From: Streptomyces longwoodensis
GTDB lineage: Bacteria > Actinomycetota > Actinomycetes > Streptomycetales > Streptomycetaceae
Direction of reading: 5' to 3'
Length of the DNA stretch: 64,000 nucleotides
NCBI RefSeq assembly: GCF_001514125.1
Contig: NZ_KQ948553.1
Coordinates: forward strand, 124,001 to 188,000
Made by a program: the position numbers and the translations under genes. Position 1 is the first letter of the stretch, and each line of letters opens with the position of its first letter. Under the pieces are notes generated by a model that had not been told where the DNA came from, did not search any database, and saw only the letters and a list, made by a program, of their open reading frames with translations. Below, piece by piece: positions 1 through 7,577 of the stretch.

Positions 1-2385
1 GTGCGCGCCCCGGGGGCCGCCCTGGTAGTTGTCGACCGCGAGGAACACCGCCTTCTCGTGCGTTGCGGTGACCGTGTCCATCGGGCTGAGGATGTGCTGG
101 CCGTCGCCGTTGTGCCGGTGCGCGGCGATGATCTGACCGGCCATGAGGAGCGCGGTCTCCTGCTGGCTGGTCTGCGTGGACATCGGCTGCCACGGGTGCC
201 GCTCGATGCCGTGCACCGACTTCGCGGGCATCAGGACCGCCGGGTACTGGGCGAAGCGCTGGCGGCAGCGTTCGGCGCGGGCGAGCGTCGTCTCGGCGAG
301 CGGGACGTCCCGGTCGCCGATCTTGGTTCCCAGGTCGGACAGGTCGAGGGCGACCAGCGAGGGCGTCATCGGCGGGACGACCTCGCGGCGGCAGCTCGGG
401 CAACGGTAGTTGTACTGCTTGCCGTAGCAGACCGACCCCGAGGCGGGCACGCCCGTCTTCCACGACCAGACCGCTTCCACGGTCTTGTCGCAGTGCTGGC
501 AGAACGACGCCGGCCGGTGGTCGAGGTCGGGGGTGGGCAGCGACTCGTCCCAGAACGCGATGTAGAGCCGGTCGCGGCTCTGGGGGACGCCGAAGAACTG
601 CGAGTTCAGGTACAGCACCCGGTAGCGGTAGCCCAGCTTCTCGAACTCGTGGAGCCACCACCGGTAGGTGCTGCCGTCGCCGATCTTGGGGCGGCCGAGG
701 ATCGCCGGCCCCCACGACTGGAGGCCGGTCGTGCACTCGACGAGGATCAGCCGCGGGTGGTGCCGCCCGGCGTACTGCAGAACGCACGTCGCGGTCGCGC
801 GGTCCCGTTCGGAGCGCGTCACCCGCGCCTCGAACTCCGGGTCTTCCAGCTCGAACAGCCCGAGGCCCTGCTCGTACGCCCTCTGCGTGTTCGCCTGGGA
901 GTGGTTGACGCAGTTGTGGACCAGGACGCCGTCGACCACGTACGTGTGGTCCTCCTCGACGGTCATGTTGTAGACCGTGACCGTCTCGCCCGGGGCGATG
1001 GCGCCGCTGGCCTTGCCCCACCGGAAGCCGTCCGCATCACGGTGCTTGGGCTTCCGCTGCTGGGTCAGGTGCGCGGTGACCGTCCAGCGGGGGCTCTGTC
1101 GCACCGTGCGGCCTTCGATGACCGCCGTGGCCTTCGGCCGCTGGTAGTGGACCGTGGCGTAGTAGCCCAGCGAGGTCAGCAGGAGACGCACGCCGACGGT
1201 GAGCTGCTTGGACACCGACATCGACTGGACGCGCAGGCCGTCCCGGCTGATGTGCCCGTCGGCGGACAGGTAGCCATCCAGGAAGGAACGGCGGATCTCT
1301 TCGGGCGCGAACAGCAGCCAGGTCGGCAGCTTCTTGCCTGCGGCGCCGTGGCCGAAGTGGTCGGCCAGGAAGGCGGCGAGGCCCACCCGGTTGACGTGGA
1401 AGGTGTCGGTCGTGCGCTGCCGGGTGCGGTTCCACGGGAGGCCGGTCCGTGCCGCGAGTTCCTCGGCGAGTGCGTCGCTCTCGTCGTGGCTGGCGCAGAT
1501 CGTCACGCGGGACCACACGTTGCCCCGCTCGGGTCGGCGGGCGAGCCACCCGTCGCCGACCCACCGGCCGAGCACCCACGCGACGTCGGCGGTGACCGTG
1601 CCGAGCCCGTCGACCACGGGCAGGGCGTCGGTCTCGCCGGTGAGGATCGGGGTGCCGACCCACTCGCCGGCCAGGGAGTCGGCCCGCACCTCACGCGGTG
1701 CGCCGAGGACGAGGAGTGCGCGCCTGTTCGCGTTCGCCTGGCTGCACTTCCGGGAGCAGAACAGGCGGGCCGTGCTGGTGTTCCTGAACTGCGGGGCCGG
1801 GCCGCCGCATTCGAGGCAGCGTGCGCCGTCGAGCGGCTGGTACCTACGGCGAGGCTGGACGGCGCGCGTGGCCGTAGCCGCCATGAACGGGTGGTCCGGG
1901 GTGCAGGTGATCGCGGTGGTCGCGTTGACGGTAACCGTGGGCCGGTCAACCGCCGAGGTGTGCGTGACCGGGCGCCAGCGCGACCGGTGCGTCCACACCT
2001 CTTCGCCGACCTTCACGTCCTCGATCGGGATGAGCCCGCGCCGGGTGAGCACGAGCGCCCCGGCGGCGAAGCAGGAGACACCGGCGGCGAGCAGGTCGGC
2101 CGGGGGCAGGTCCCGCGCGGAGTGGTAGTCGGAGGCGTCCGGGTCGACCAGGTCGGCGATCCAGTGCTCGGCGGTCGGGTGGTTCGTCTCGTGGACCCGC
2201 ACTTTGTACTCGTTGTGGTTCGCCGCCATGATCGTGTCGAATCCGGCGTCCTCGATGCCCTTGGTGAGCCCGCCGAAGCCGCTGAACAGGTCGCACGCGG
2301 TCAGGGAGTCGTGGCGGAAGACGCGCCGTCTCCTTGCCGGCCGGTGGGCAGCGATCCGGAACTTCTTCCTCTTCACAGAGGCCAT
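1..2385 (-). CDS. C5-cytosine DNA methyltransferase precursor with intein (C-terminus cut by window edge)
   Basis: The frame is open from ATG at 2385 to the window edge (795 codons), behind an AAGGAG ribosome site. The N-extein carries SAM-binding motif I (DLFSGFGGL, residues 32-40). A 387-residue intein (residues 105-491) interrupts the protein just before Cys492. Joining the exteins gives AGVS-CVNHSQA, which resembles the catalytic motif IV of phage-type C5 methyltransferases (SPECxNHS). Later parts show a motif-VI-like LVECT and two CxxC zinc pairs. The enzyme should methylate cytosine in DNA, only after protein splicing. It is the last gene of the unit driven by cassette P1. Phage and plasmid methyltransferases of this kind often protect element DNA from host restriction. 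The target-recognition region and C-terminus lie outside the window. Confidence 0.9.
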   Translation of the reverse strand, partial: MASVKRKKFRIAAHRPARRRRVFRHDSLTACDLFSGFGGLTKGIEDAGFDTIMAANHNEYKVRVHETNHPTAEHWIADLVDPDASDYHSARDLPPADLLAAGVSCFAAGALVLTRRGLIPIEDVKVGEEVWTHRSRWRPVTHTSAVDRPTVTVNATTAITCTPDHPFMAATATRAVQPRRRYQPLDGARCLECGGPAPQFRNTSTARLFCSRKCSQANANRRALLVLGAPREVRADSLAGEWVGTPILTGETDALPVVDGLGTVTADVAWVLGRWVGDGWLARRPERGNVWSRVTICASHDESDALAEELAARTGLPWNRTRQRTTDTFHVNRVGLAAFLADHFGHGAAGKKLPTWLLFAPEEIRRSFLDGYLSADGHISRDGLRVQSMSVSKQLTVGVRLLLTSLGYYATVHYQRPKATAVIEGRTVRQSPRWTVTAHLTQQRKPKHRDADGFRWGKASGAIAPGETVTVYNMTVEEDHTYVVDGVLVHNCVNHSQANTQRAYEQGLGLFELEDPEFEARVTRSERDRATATCVLQYAGRHHPRLILVECTTGLQSWGPAILGRPKIGDGSTYRWWLHEFEKLGYRYRVLYLNSQFFGVPQSRDRLYIAFWDESLPTPDLDHRPASFCQHCDKTVEAVWSWKTGVPASGSVCYGKQYNYRCPSCRREVVPPMTPSLVALDLSDLGTKIGDRDVPLAETTLARAERCRQRFAQYPAVLMPAKSVHGIERHPWQPMSTQTSQQETALLMAGQIIAAHRHNGDGQHILSPMDTVTATHEKAVFLAVDNYQGGPRGAH
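913..2073 (-). other. Intein with LAGLIDADG homing endonuclease
   Basis: The insert spans residues 105-491 of the methyltransferase. It starts with Cys (CFAAGALVLT) and ends VLVHN before Cys+1, as expected for a class-1 intein. The splicing block B is TPDHPF (162-167). Two LAGLIDADG dodecapeptides are visible: LGRWVGDGW (272-280) and FLDGYLSADG (368-377), each with an acidic residue. A CxxC...CxxxC zinc knuckle (Cys190, 193, 210, 214) lies between block B and the endonuclease core. The reading frame is uninterrupted, so both activities may be intact. Confidence 0.92.
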
Positions 2386-2410
2386 GCGGTCACTCCTTGT
2401 TGGGATGGCG

Positions 2411-2436
2411 AGCGCCGCCCCGGTCGGGGCGGCGCT
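2411..2436. terminator. GC hairpin between two genes of the P1 unit
   Basis: An 11-bp perfect inverted repeat (AGCGCCGCCCC / GGGGCGGCGCT) with a 4-nt loop lies between the 83-aa gene and the methyltransferase gene. No T-run follows, so partial termination or mRNA stabilisation is as likely as full termination. Confidence 0.5.
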
Positions 2437-2458
2437 TGTAGGTCGGGCAGGGGGGCGG

Positions 2459-2710
2459 TCAGCGCATGCGTCGGGCGTGGATCAGCTCGGCGGCCGTCCG
2501 CAGCGAGCTGAGGCCGGCGGTGATGCCCTCGGCCGGGTGGTTGATGACGCACTCCTTGCCGTCGATGCGGCTGACGGTCCAGGGCAGCAGGTCGTTCGTT
2601 GCGCGGTCGACAACGTCGAACCACTCGACCCGGCCGAAGTAGGCGGGGGTTCCGTACACCTCGGGCCTGGTCGGGGACTCGGTGCGATTCGGGGTGAGCA
2701 TCACGTTCAT
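2459..2710 (-). CDS. Hypothetical protein (83 aa)
   Basis: No family recognised. The start is ATG at 2710, with AGGAAGG 8 nt upstream. The protein begins MNVMLTPNRTES and ends in a basic helix (LIHARRMR). The middle (VEWFDVVDRATND...WTVSRIDGKECVINHPAEG) looks like a small beta-rich domain with a following helix. It is the second gene of the P1 transcription unit, downstream of a 91-aa gene and upstream of the methyltransferase, separated from both by GC hairpins. Coding-like GC3 and the good ribosome site support that it is real. Confidence 0.7.
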   Translation of the reverse strand: MNVMLTPNRTESPTRPEVYGTPAYFGRVEWFDVVDRATNDLLPWTVSRIDGKECVINHPAEGITAGLSSLRTAAELIHARRMR

Positions 2711-2750
2711 GGGGGCCTTCCTGGGGGGCGTGTTCGGGGCGATGGAGGGA

Positions 2751-2774
2751 GGGGGCGGCCGACGGGCCGCCCCC
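2751..2774. terminator. GC hairpin between two genes of the P1 unit
   Basis: A 10-bp perfect inverted repeat (GGGGGCGGCC / GGCCGCCCCC) with a 4-nt loop lies just after the stop codon of the gene at 2782-3057. Confidence 0.5.
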
Positions 2775-2781
2775 GGTCGGG

Positions 2782-3057
2782 TCAGGACTTGCGGCGGTTG
2801 ACGACGGAGAGGGTCACGCCCTTGGCGGCGAGGGCGCGGCAGATGTTTCCGCGCACCCAGCCGCCGCGGTCCTCGCTCCCGAACTCGGCGAGGAACTGGA
2901 GCCGCTTGGGGTTGTCGGCGTAGATGCTGAACTCGTCTGCGAGTGCGTAGGCGAGCGTCCGGCTGTCCCAGCCGCTGTGGAACAACTCGTCGGACGCCTC
3001 GGTGTCGGGGAGGTCGAGGTACTCGGCGATCAGGGTCTGTGCAGGCGCCTGGCTCAC
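2782..3057 (-). CDS. Hypothetical protein (91 aa), first gene of P1 unit
   Basis: GTG start at 3057 with AAGGAG 6 nt upstream, 32 nt after cassette P1. The sequence has an acidic N-terminal half (LIAEYLDLPDTEASDELF) and a basic end (NRRKS). No family recognised. Position directly behind a cassette promoter makes it the leading gene of the unit that ends in the DNA methyltransferase. It is predicted soluble; no signal peptide or membrane segment is visible. Confidence 0.75.
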   Translation of the reverse strand: MSQAPAQTLIAEYLDLPDTEASDELFHSGWDSRTLAYALADEFSIYADNPKRLQFLAEFGSEDRGGWVRGNICRALAAKGVTLSVVNRRKS

Positions 3058-3088
3058 GGTCTGCTCCTTGGTGGGCGATTGGTGCGTG

Positions 3089-3180
3089 TTGAACTACTTT
3101 CATCCTTCCTGAATACAATTTGCCTAGCCAGTTAGGAATAACTGGATAGAGTAAAGTGACTACAAAGAAATCGCAGGTCA
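3089..3180 (-). promoter_or_regulatory. Cassette promoter P1
   Basis: 92-bp cassette. On the minus strand: -10 AAGGAT (3102-3107), 17-bp spacer, -35-like TGGCTA (3125-3130). An inverted repeat TAACTGG(C/A)TAG flanks a short loop beside the -35. The cassette ends at the TGA of the acetyltransferase gene upstream. Confidence 0.75.
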
Positions 3181-3567
3181 GCGGCTTCTCAGGCGGAACA
3201 TGCGATGACCGTCGTCGGCGAGTTCGAAGCCTCGCCGGCCGTACCAGGCGAGCAGGTCGTCGCTGTGCAGGCCGACCTTCCGCTGGGGCTCGCCGAAGTC
3301 GGGCACGAACGGGCAGCAGTGCAGGCCGATGCTCTGGTGCCCGAACCGGGCGATCACATCGTCCAGGAGGCGGCCGCCGATGCCCCGGCCCCGCCATTCG
3401 GGCCGGACGGCGATCTCCTCCAGCCACACGTACGTGTGGAGCTGGACGGCCACCGCGTAGCCGTGAGGAGCGCGCTCCGGGCCGATCTGGAAGTGGTACT
3501 CGTGCCCCTGGTGGACGTAGGTGACGCGGACGCCGGACTCGGCGGCGCTCGAGGGGGCTCGGGACAT
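3178..3567 (-). CDS. GNAT-family N-acetyltransferase (129 aa)
   Basis: The acetyl-CoA binding signature EWRGRGIGGRLLDDVIAR (R-x-x-G-x-G/A pattern) follows a beta strand WLEEIAVRP, which is the core of the GNAT fold. The C-terminus WYGRRGFELADDGHRMFRL is the usual final strand with the GF signature. It probably transfers an acetyl group from acetyl-CoA to an amine; the substrate cannot be told from sequence. Length (129 aa) is short but complete for the family. It is the last gene of the long P2 unit, and its stop codon forms the edge of cassette P1. Confidence 0.85.
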   Translation of the reverse strand: MSRAPSSAAESGVRVTYVHQGHEYHFQIGPERAPHGYAVAVQLHTYVWLEEIAVRPEWRGRGIGGRLLDDVIARFGHQSIGLHCCPFVPDFGEPQRKVGLHSDDLLAWYGRRGFELADDGHRMFRLRSR

Positions 3568-3594
3568 GGCGTGCTCCTTCCTGGGTGAGGGGTG

Positions 3595-4476
3595 TCAGGC
3601 GGACGCGGGCCGGAACGGGATCTGCGGCATGAGGTCGTCGTCGAGGGCGTACCAGCACCAGGCGTGCCCGCCGACCGCGTACCGGCCGTCGGTGTTCGGG
3701 TGGAGGACCTCGACGGCCTGTGTGCGGTGCTCGCCGCCGAGGCGCATCCAGGAGACGACGACCACCACGGTGTGCCGGGCGCCGTCGACGGTGCCGGTGA
3801 GGACGTGCACGGTGTCGGTGGAGCCGTGGCCGTAGCGGCGGGCCTCGCGGCGGGTGTCGGCCGCGATCCGGCGGACGGTGGGCAGGTCGAACCACGGCCG
3901 GACGTGTCCGCCGCGCTGGTCGGCGGGGTCCAGCAGAGCCGGGTAGCGGTCGCGGTCGTTCGCGCACACCAGCGCCTCGACCATCTGCACCTCGCCGGCC
4001 GCCTCGGCAGGGGCGGGCTCGATGGTGAGTGCGGCCGCGCGGGCGAGGTCGAGCGCGAAGGCCCGCCTCCGGTCACGGTCGGGCAGCTCATCGCACAGCG
4101 GCCACCAGATGTCCCAGTTGGACTCGTCCAGGTACGCGGTCCAGCCGCTCAGGTCGTGCAGGGCGTTCCCGGCGTCGGTCTGGCCGACCGCTTCGGTGAA
4201 CGTGCGCTCCTCGCCGGCCTGTGTCCAGTACCGGCCGGTCGGGAACAGGGAGCCGTCCTCGCCTTCGACCAGCTCAAGGCGGGCCGCGCCGAACGGGGCG
4301 TCCGACTCGTGGCCGGTGAGGATGTCGCGGACCCCCGCGGCGGTGACGACGGCCATGGTCCGGCCGAGGTGTTCGGTGGCCCGGCGGGCGTCGTTCAGGG
4401 CCTTGTCGACGGCCGCGCCGAGGGCCTGGCTGGTGGGGAGGTGGTAGGTGGGCCCGGTGGGGCGCTGGATGGCCAT
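3595..4476 (-). CDS. Hypothetical protein with DGRY-x-VGG domain (293 aa)
   Basis: ATG start at 4476 with GAGGA 8 nt upstream. The C-terminal third (about 205-290) contains TDTVHVLTG, a run of hydrophobic beta residues, then HPNTDGRYAVGGHAWCWY. The neighbouring 309-aa gene has the matching segments VDTIHVIDG and NPADDGRYPIGGWEWPWC, so the two share a domain. Function unknown. A WYLE-like protective or antirestriction role would be a guess. It lies inside the P2 unit between its paralogue and the acetyltransferase gene. Confidence 0.75.
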   Translation of the reverse strand: MAIQRPTGPTYHLPTSQALGAAVDKALNDARRATEHLGRTMAVVTAAGVRDILTGHESDAPFGAARLELVEGEDGSLFPTGRYWTQAGEERTFTEAVGQTDAGNALHDLSGWTAYLDESNWDIWWPLCDELPDRDRRRAFALDLARAAALTIEPAPAEAAGEVQMVEALVCANDRDRYPALLDPADQRGGHVRPWFDLPTVRRIAADTRREARRYGHGSTDTVHVLTGTVDGARHTVVVVVSWMRLGGEHRTQAVEVLHPNTDGRYAVGGHAWCWYALDDDLMPQIPFRPASA

Positions 4477-4505
4477 GAGGCGTCCTCGTTTCGTCGGGGT
4501 GGAGG

Positions 4506-5435
4506 TCAGTGGGTGCGGGCGGCCGGAAAGGTGATCCGGTACAGGCGATCGGTGTCCGGGTCGGGGACGTGCTGCCACCCGGCGGCAAGGGGGCCGAGGG
4601 GGCTCGCGGTGTCGAGGGCCTGGCGCAGGATCTCGTCGGCCGTGCCGAGCGTCTCCGTATCGAACGGGCCGGTGTCGTCGGCCAGGTCGAGTTCGCGGTC
4701 CCCGGCGTACACCGCGCAGATGCGGGCGAGGTCGGCGAGGTCGACGAGCGCGGACGTCGCCTCGGGGACGAGCGTGCGCAGGGCGGCGAGGGCGCGGGCG
4801 GCAGCGACCGCGAGGGGCTCGGTGGGCTGCTTGTCGCGGGTCAGGCCGCACAGGCACTCGGTCTCGTGCCAGTCCGGGCTGTAGCCGCACACGCAGTCCC
4901 AGGTGACCACGCACCACGGCCACTCCCAGCCGCCTATGGGGTAGCGGCCGTCGTCGGCAGGGTTGATGACGTCGACCGCGCTGGAGCCCTCGTCGTGCAC
5001 CCACTGCCAGCGGATGCAGATGACGGCCGCGCGGGCAGCGGCGCCTCGGCCGCCGCGCGGCTTGTTCTGCGTCTTGCGGGCCGCCCGGCGGGTCTCACGG
5101 TTCACCGGGACCGGGGTAACGGTCGGGACCTTGCCGCGCCAGCGGACGCGAACGGCGACCGCGCGCGGGGCCCGGTCGCCGTCCTCGTTGACCACGTACG
5201 TCTCGCCCGTGTCGAAGACGTGGACCGTGTCTGCGCCGCCCGCGTGGCCGTCGATGACGTGGATGGTGTCCACGCAGCTGTACCCGTAGTCGTCGGCCAT
5301 GCTCAGCGTCCCCGCCGAGACTTGGCGGGCGGCGTCGAGGGTGAAGCGGGGGCACCGGCCGGTGTCGGTGGCGATGCAGTCGTAGGGGCCGATGATGCTG
5401 TCCAGGGTGACGCGCGTTGCGACCTCGTCGTACAT
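4506..5435 (-). CDS. Hypothetical protein with DGRY-x-GG domain (309 aa)
   Basis: ATG start at 5435. The N-terminal half carries RFTLDAARQVSAGTL and YSCVDTIHVIDG; the middle has VINPADDGRYPIGGWEWPWC followed by two CxC pairs (CVCGYSP, CLCGLTR). The C-terminal part is a helical region rich in Ala and Leu. The DGRY-GG segment matches the adjacent 293-aa protein, so the pair probably arose by duplication. A linker of basic residues (about 115-135, NRETRRAARKTQNKPRGG) interrupts the domain. Function unknown. Third gene of the P2 unit. Confidence 0.75.
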   Translation of the reverse strand: MYDEVATRVTLDSIIGPYDCIATDTGRCPRFTLDAARQVSAGTLSMADDYGYSCVDTIHVIDGHAGGADTVHVFDTGETYVVNEDGDRAPRAVAVRVRWRGKVPTVTPVPVNRETRRAARKTQNKPRGGRGAAARAAVICIRWQWVHDEGSSAVDVINPADDGRYPIGGWEWPWCVVTWDCVCGYSPDWHETECLCGLTRDKQPTEPLAVAAARALAALRTLVPEATSALVDLADLARICAVYAGDRELDLADDTGPFDTETLGTADEILRQALDTASPLGPLAAGWQHVPDPDTDRLYRITFPAARTH

Positions 5436-5462
5436 GGCGTGTGCTCCGTTCGGATGTGAGCC

Positions 5463-5490
5463 CGGCCGGGACCCGTGGGGGTCCCGGCCG
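5463..5490. terminator. GC hairpin inside the P2 unit
   Basis: Perfect 12-bp inverted repeat (CGGCCGGGACCC / GGGTCCCGGCCG) with a 4-nt loop, between the 59-aa gene and the 309-aa gene. Confidence 0.55.
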
Positions 5491-5512
5491 GTGGACTGTG
5501 CAGGTCAGGCGG

Positions 5513-5692
5513 TCAGTTGTTGCTGAGCGGGTTGATGGCGGTCGTGTGGTCGTGCCCGGTCTGGGCGCGGTCGTGGGCCATGCCCCCCGGGCAGGTGGCG
5601 AGGTGTCCGGCCCAGCCCTTCGCGGGGCCGTCGGGTATCACCCGGTACACGAAGCAGCGCTGGTTGCAGAACTTGCAGTAGGCGCCGGCCAC
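5513..5692 (-). CDS. Small zinc-knuckle protein (59 aa)
   Basis: GTG start at 5692 chosen because AAGGAG lies 7-8 nt upstream. The sequence AYCKFCNQRCF gives CxxCxxxC, and HLATCPGG supplies a further His and Cys, so a single structural zinc site is likely. The C-terminus (GHDHTTAINPLSNN) is polar. No family recognised; small zinc ribbons like this are common in actinophages and Streptomyces plasmids. Second gene of the P2 unit, 17 nt after the DUF488-like gene. Confidence 0.7.
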   Translation of the reverse strand: MAGAYCKFCNQRCFVYRVIPDGPAKGWAGHLATCPGGMAHDRAQTGHDHTTAINPLSNN

Positions 5693-5709
5693 GGCGGTCT
5701 CCTTTCGGG

Positions 5710-6120
5710 TCAGAACAGGCGGGGCGGGGTGGTGGGCGGGAGGGCGCCGAGTTCGGGGACTTCCTCGCCGGTGTTCTCCAGGTACCAGGCGGCGAACATC
5801 GTGCGGTGGCACCAGTTCTCCGGCTTGTTCAGCCGGTCGAAGCAGAGCAGGACCAGGCGGTCGGCGCCGGCGCGGGCGGCGAGGCCGGCCAGCTCCGTGT
5901 AGATCCGGTCGATGCCCTGGCCGTTGAGGAGCCGCCGGTAGTGGAACTCGTACGCGTCGCGCGGCAGGTTCTGCGCGAGCAGCTGCCGGGTCGGCGTGAT
6001 GAGGCGTGCGTGCCCGGCGAGCTGGTAGCCGAGGGCGAAGCGCGGTGCGCCGGCCGTCGTGCGGATCGGTGCACCCATGCCTGGCGTGAACTCCTGGTAG
6101 GTGCAGGTGGCGAGTTGCAT
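5710..6120 (-). CDS. DUF488-like protein (136 aa)
   Basis: ATG start at 6120 with GAAAGGGA 6 nt upstream. The C-terminal half has LVLLCFDRLNKPENWCHR followed by FAAWYLENTG, matching the DUF488 signature (LLC-x-E/D ... CHR-x-x-x-A-x-W). DUF488 proteins have an alpha/beta fold with a conserved Cys and CHR; their biochemical role is not established. First gene of the P2 unit. An alternative ATG further upstream (6219) would run through the promoter cassette and is not favoured. Confidence 0.75.
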   Translation of the reverse strand: MQLATCTYQEFTPGMGAPIRTTAGAPRFALGYQLAGHARLITPTRQLLAQNLPRDAYEFHYRRLLNGQGIDRIYTELAGLAARAGADRLVLLCFDRLNKPENWCHRTMFAAWYLENTGEEVPELGALPPTTPPRLF

Positions 6121-6144
6121 TCGGTCCCTTTCGGGGTGGTGATT

Positions 6145-6234
6145 GGTACTGCCTTCATTCTTCCCTACTCGGCTAAAGCTAGCCAGCTTATCCGAGCCGA
6201 CTAGGTAAAGAAGGTTCAAAGATGTGGCGGGTCA
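6145..6234 (-). promoter_or_regulatory. Cassette promoter P2
   Basis: Most diverged full copy (90 bp). Minus-strand -10 AAGAAT (6157-6162), 17-bp spacer, -35-like TGGCTA (6180-6185). A CTCGG/CCGAG dyad replaces the usual arms. It abuts the TGA of the methyltransferase gene at 6232. Confidence 0.65.
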
Positions 6235-7059
6235 GGTGGCGGCGAACAGGTCGAGCTGGCGGGGCTGGCGCTGGTGCCATCCGTGGGTGGGCAGCGGCCC
6301 GCCGGCCGCCGCGTCGAGGACCAGGAGTACGGTGCGCACGCTCGTCCCCGAGGGCGCGAACGCGTCGTCGGGCAGCGGCGCCCAGGTGCCCTCCGCGAGG
6401 GAGACCAGCTCGCGGAACTCGGTGGTCGCGCGGTCGCTGTGCCACATCACCGACTCGGGCAGGACCGCGACGAGCGTCCCGCCGTCGTCGAGGAACCCGA
6501 GCGCGTGCCGGACGTGCTGCACGGCCGCCGAGAACGGCGGGTTCATCAGCACCCTGTGGTAGCCGTGCGGGCAGTCGAGCGGGTCGAGGTCGAGGAAGTC
6601 GGCGTGCACCACGCGGCGCGCGGCGCCCTGTCCGTTGAGGACGCGGATGCGGCGCTCGTCGATCTCCACGCAGTCGACGACGCCGCCGCTCTCGGCCGCC
6701 GGCCCGGCGATCGAGCCGGTCCCCGCCGAGGGCTCCAGCACGCTCATGCCGTCGCGGACACCCGCGTGGGCGAGCATCTGGTCGACGACGCTCTCCGGGG
6801 TCGGGTACCAGCCCTGCTCGAAGCGGCTCGGGAACTCGCGGGTCGCCAGGCACGCGCGCATGAACGCCTCGACCGGGAACGGGAAGACGTGCGCGCGGAC
6901 CTTCTTGCGGCCGTCCCACCGGCCGCCGATCTCGGTGAGCACCTTGGCCACCTGCTCGTACAGGGGCCGGTCCAGCTCGAACGGGATCTGCACGCGGTCG
7001 CCGGCGATGACGGTGCGGGGGTCGGCGAGGACGTCGTGGACGCCGCTTGGGATCTCCAT
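6232..7059 (-). CDS. N6-adenine DNA methyltransferase (275 aa)
   Basis: SAM-binding motif I is VLEPSAGTGSI (about residues 99-109), followed by the acidic VEIDERR and catalytic motif IV NPPF in VLMNPPFSAAV. This order (motif I before motif IV) fits gamma-type N6-adenine methyltransferases. The N-terminus (PFELDRPLYEQVAKVL) may contact DNA. No restriction partner is nearby, so it looks like a solitary phage- or plasmid-type enzyme that modifies element DNA or opposes host restriction. Third gene of the P3 unit behind parB; its stop forms the edge of cassette P2. Confidence 0.88.
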   Translation of the reverse strand: MEIPSGVHDVLADPRTVIAGDRVQIPFELDRPLYEQVAKVLTEIGGRWDGRKKVRAHVFPFPVEAFMRACLATREFPSRFEQGWYPTPESVVDQMLAHAGVRDGMSVLEPSAGTGSIAGPAAESGGVVDCVEIDERRIRVLNGQGAARRVVHADFLDLDPLDCPHGYHRVLMNPPFSAAVQHVRHALGFLDDGGTLVAVLPESVMWHSDRATTEFRELVSLAEGTWAPLPDDAFAPSGTSVRTVLLVLDAAAGGPLPTHGWHQRQPRQLDLFAAT

Positions 7060-7153
7060 TGCGGTCCTTCCTGAGGGAGTTGGGGTGGGGCTGCCTGAAC
7101 GGGGCTGAGACGGGCGTGTGGTGGCCCGCTGTGGGCCGCTGTGACCGCCTCGG

Positions 7154-7199
7154 AGCCCCGTTCAGGGGTTGGGGGGTTCTGGCCCCCCTGAACGGGGCT
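7154..7199. terminator. Long GC hairpin inside the P3 unit
   Basis: A perfect 15-bp inverted repeat (AGCCCCGTTCAGGGG / CCCCTGAACGGGGCT) with a 16-nt loop follows the 99-aa gene. A further partial copy of the arm (CTGAACGGGGCTGAG) lies near 7093. Confidence 0.6.
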
Positions 7200-7203
7200 T
7201 AGG

Positions 7204-7503
7204 TCAGTAGAGGCGGCCGGTGATGTCGGCGACGGCGCGGGCGACGGTGTCGAGGTCGTCGGCCGGGGTGACCGGCAGCGGGAGGGCGTCGCCGAGCCGG
7301 TCGTTGCGGACGAACAGCTCGCCGGTGCCGTTCACGCCGATCGTGAACGGCGTGTTGTCCCACGCCCACAGGTGGCCGGTCGTGCCCCACGGGCCGGACG
7401 CGGCCCGCCACTGGTCTCCGACGTGGTCCAGGGCGGCCCGGGCGACGTCGGCCAGGGTGAACGCGGGGGCGGTCTGCTCGTGGTAGCTGACGGGCTTCTG
7501 CAT
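7204..7503 (-). CDS. Hypothetical protein (99 aa)
   Basis: ATG start at 7503 with an AGGAGC ribosome site. The protein has an N-terminal helix (LADVARAALDHVGDQW), a central beta-like section (HLWAWDNTPFTIGVNGTGELFVRND) and a C-terminal helix (DLDTVARAVADITGRLY). No family recognised. It lies between parB and the N6-methyltransferase in the P3 unit, 75 nt after parB. Soluble, acidic. The gene is followed by a strong hairpin that may separate its expression from the methyltransferase. Confidence 0.7.
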   Translation of the reverse strand: MQKPVSYHEQTAPAFTLADVARAALDHVGDQWRAASGPWGTTGHLWAWDNTPFTIGVNGTGELFVRNDRLGDALPLPVTPADDLDTVARAVADITGRLY

Positions 7504-7577
7504 GGCTGGTGCTCCTTGGCTGATGGAAGGGGGGCGCCCCGCCCGCTGCCTGGGCGGGGCGCCGGTGAACTCGGGGG

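Noticed and set aside
1..2511. Long plus-strand open frame (836 aa) over the methyltransferase
   Set aside because: Shadow of the minus-strand methyltransferase gene: the minus frame has motif I, intein blocks and NHS/VECT motifs, while the plus frame has no family features and an Arg/Gly/Val-rich composition typical of antisense GC-rich DNA.
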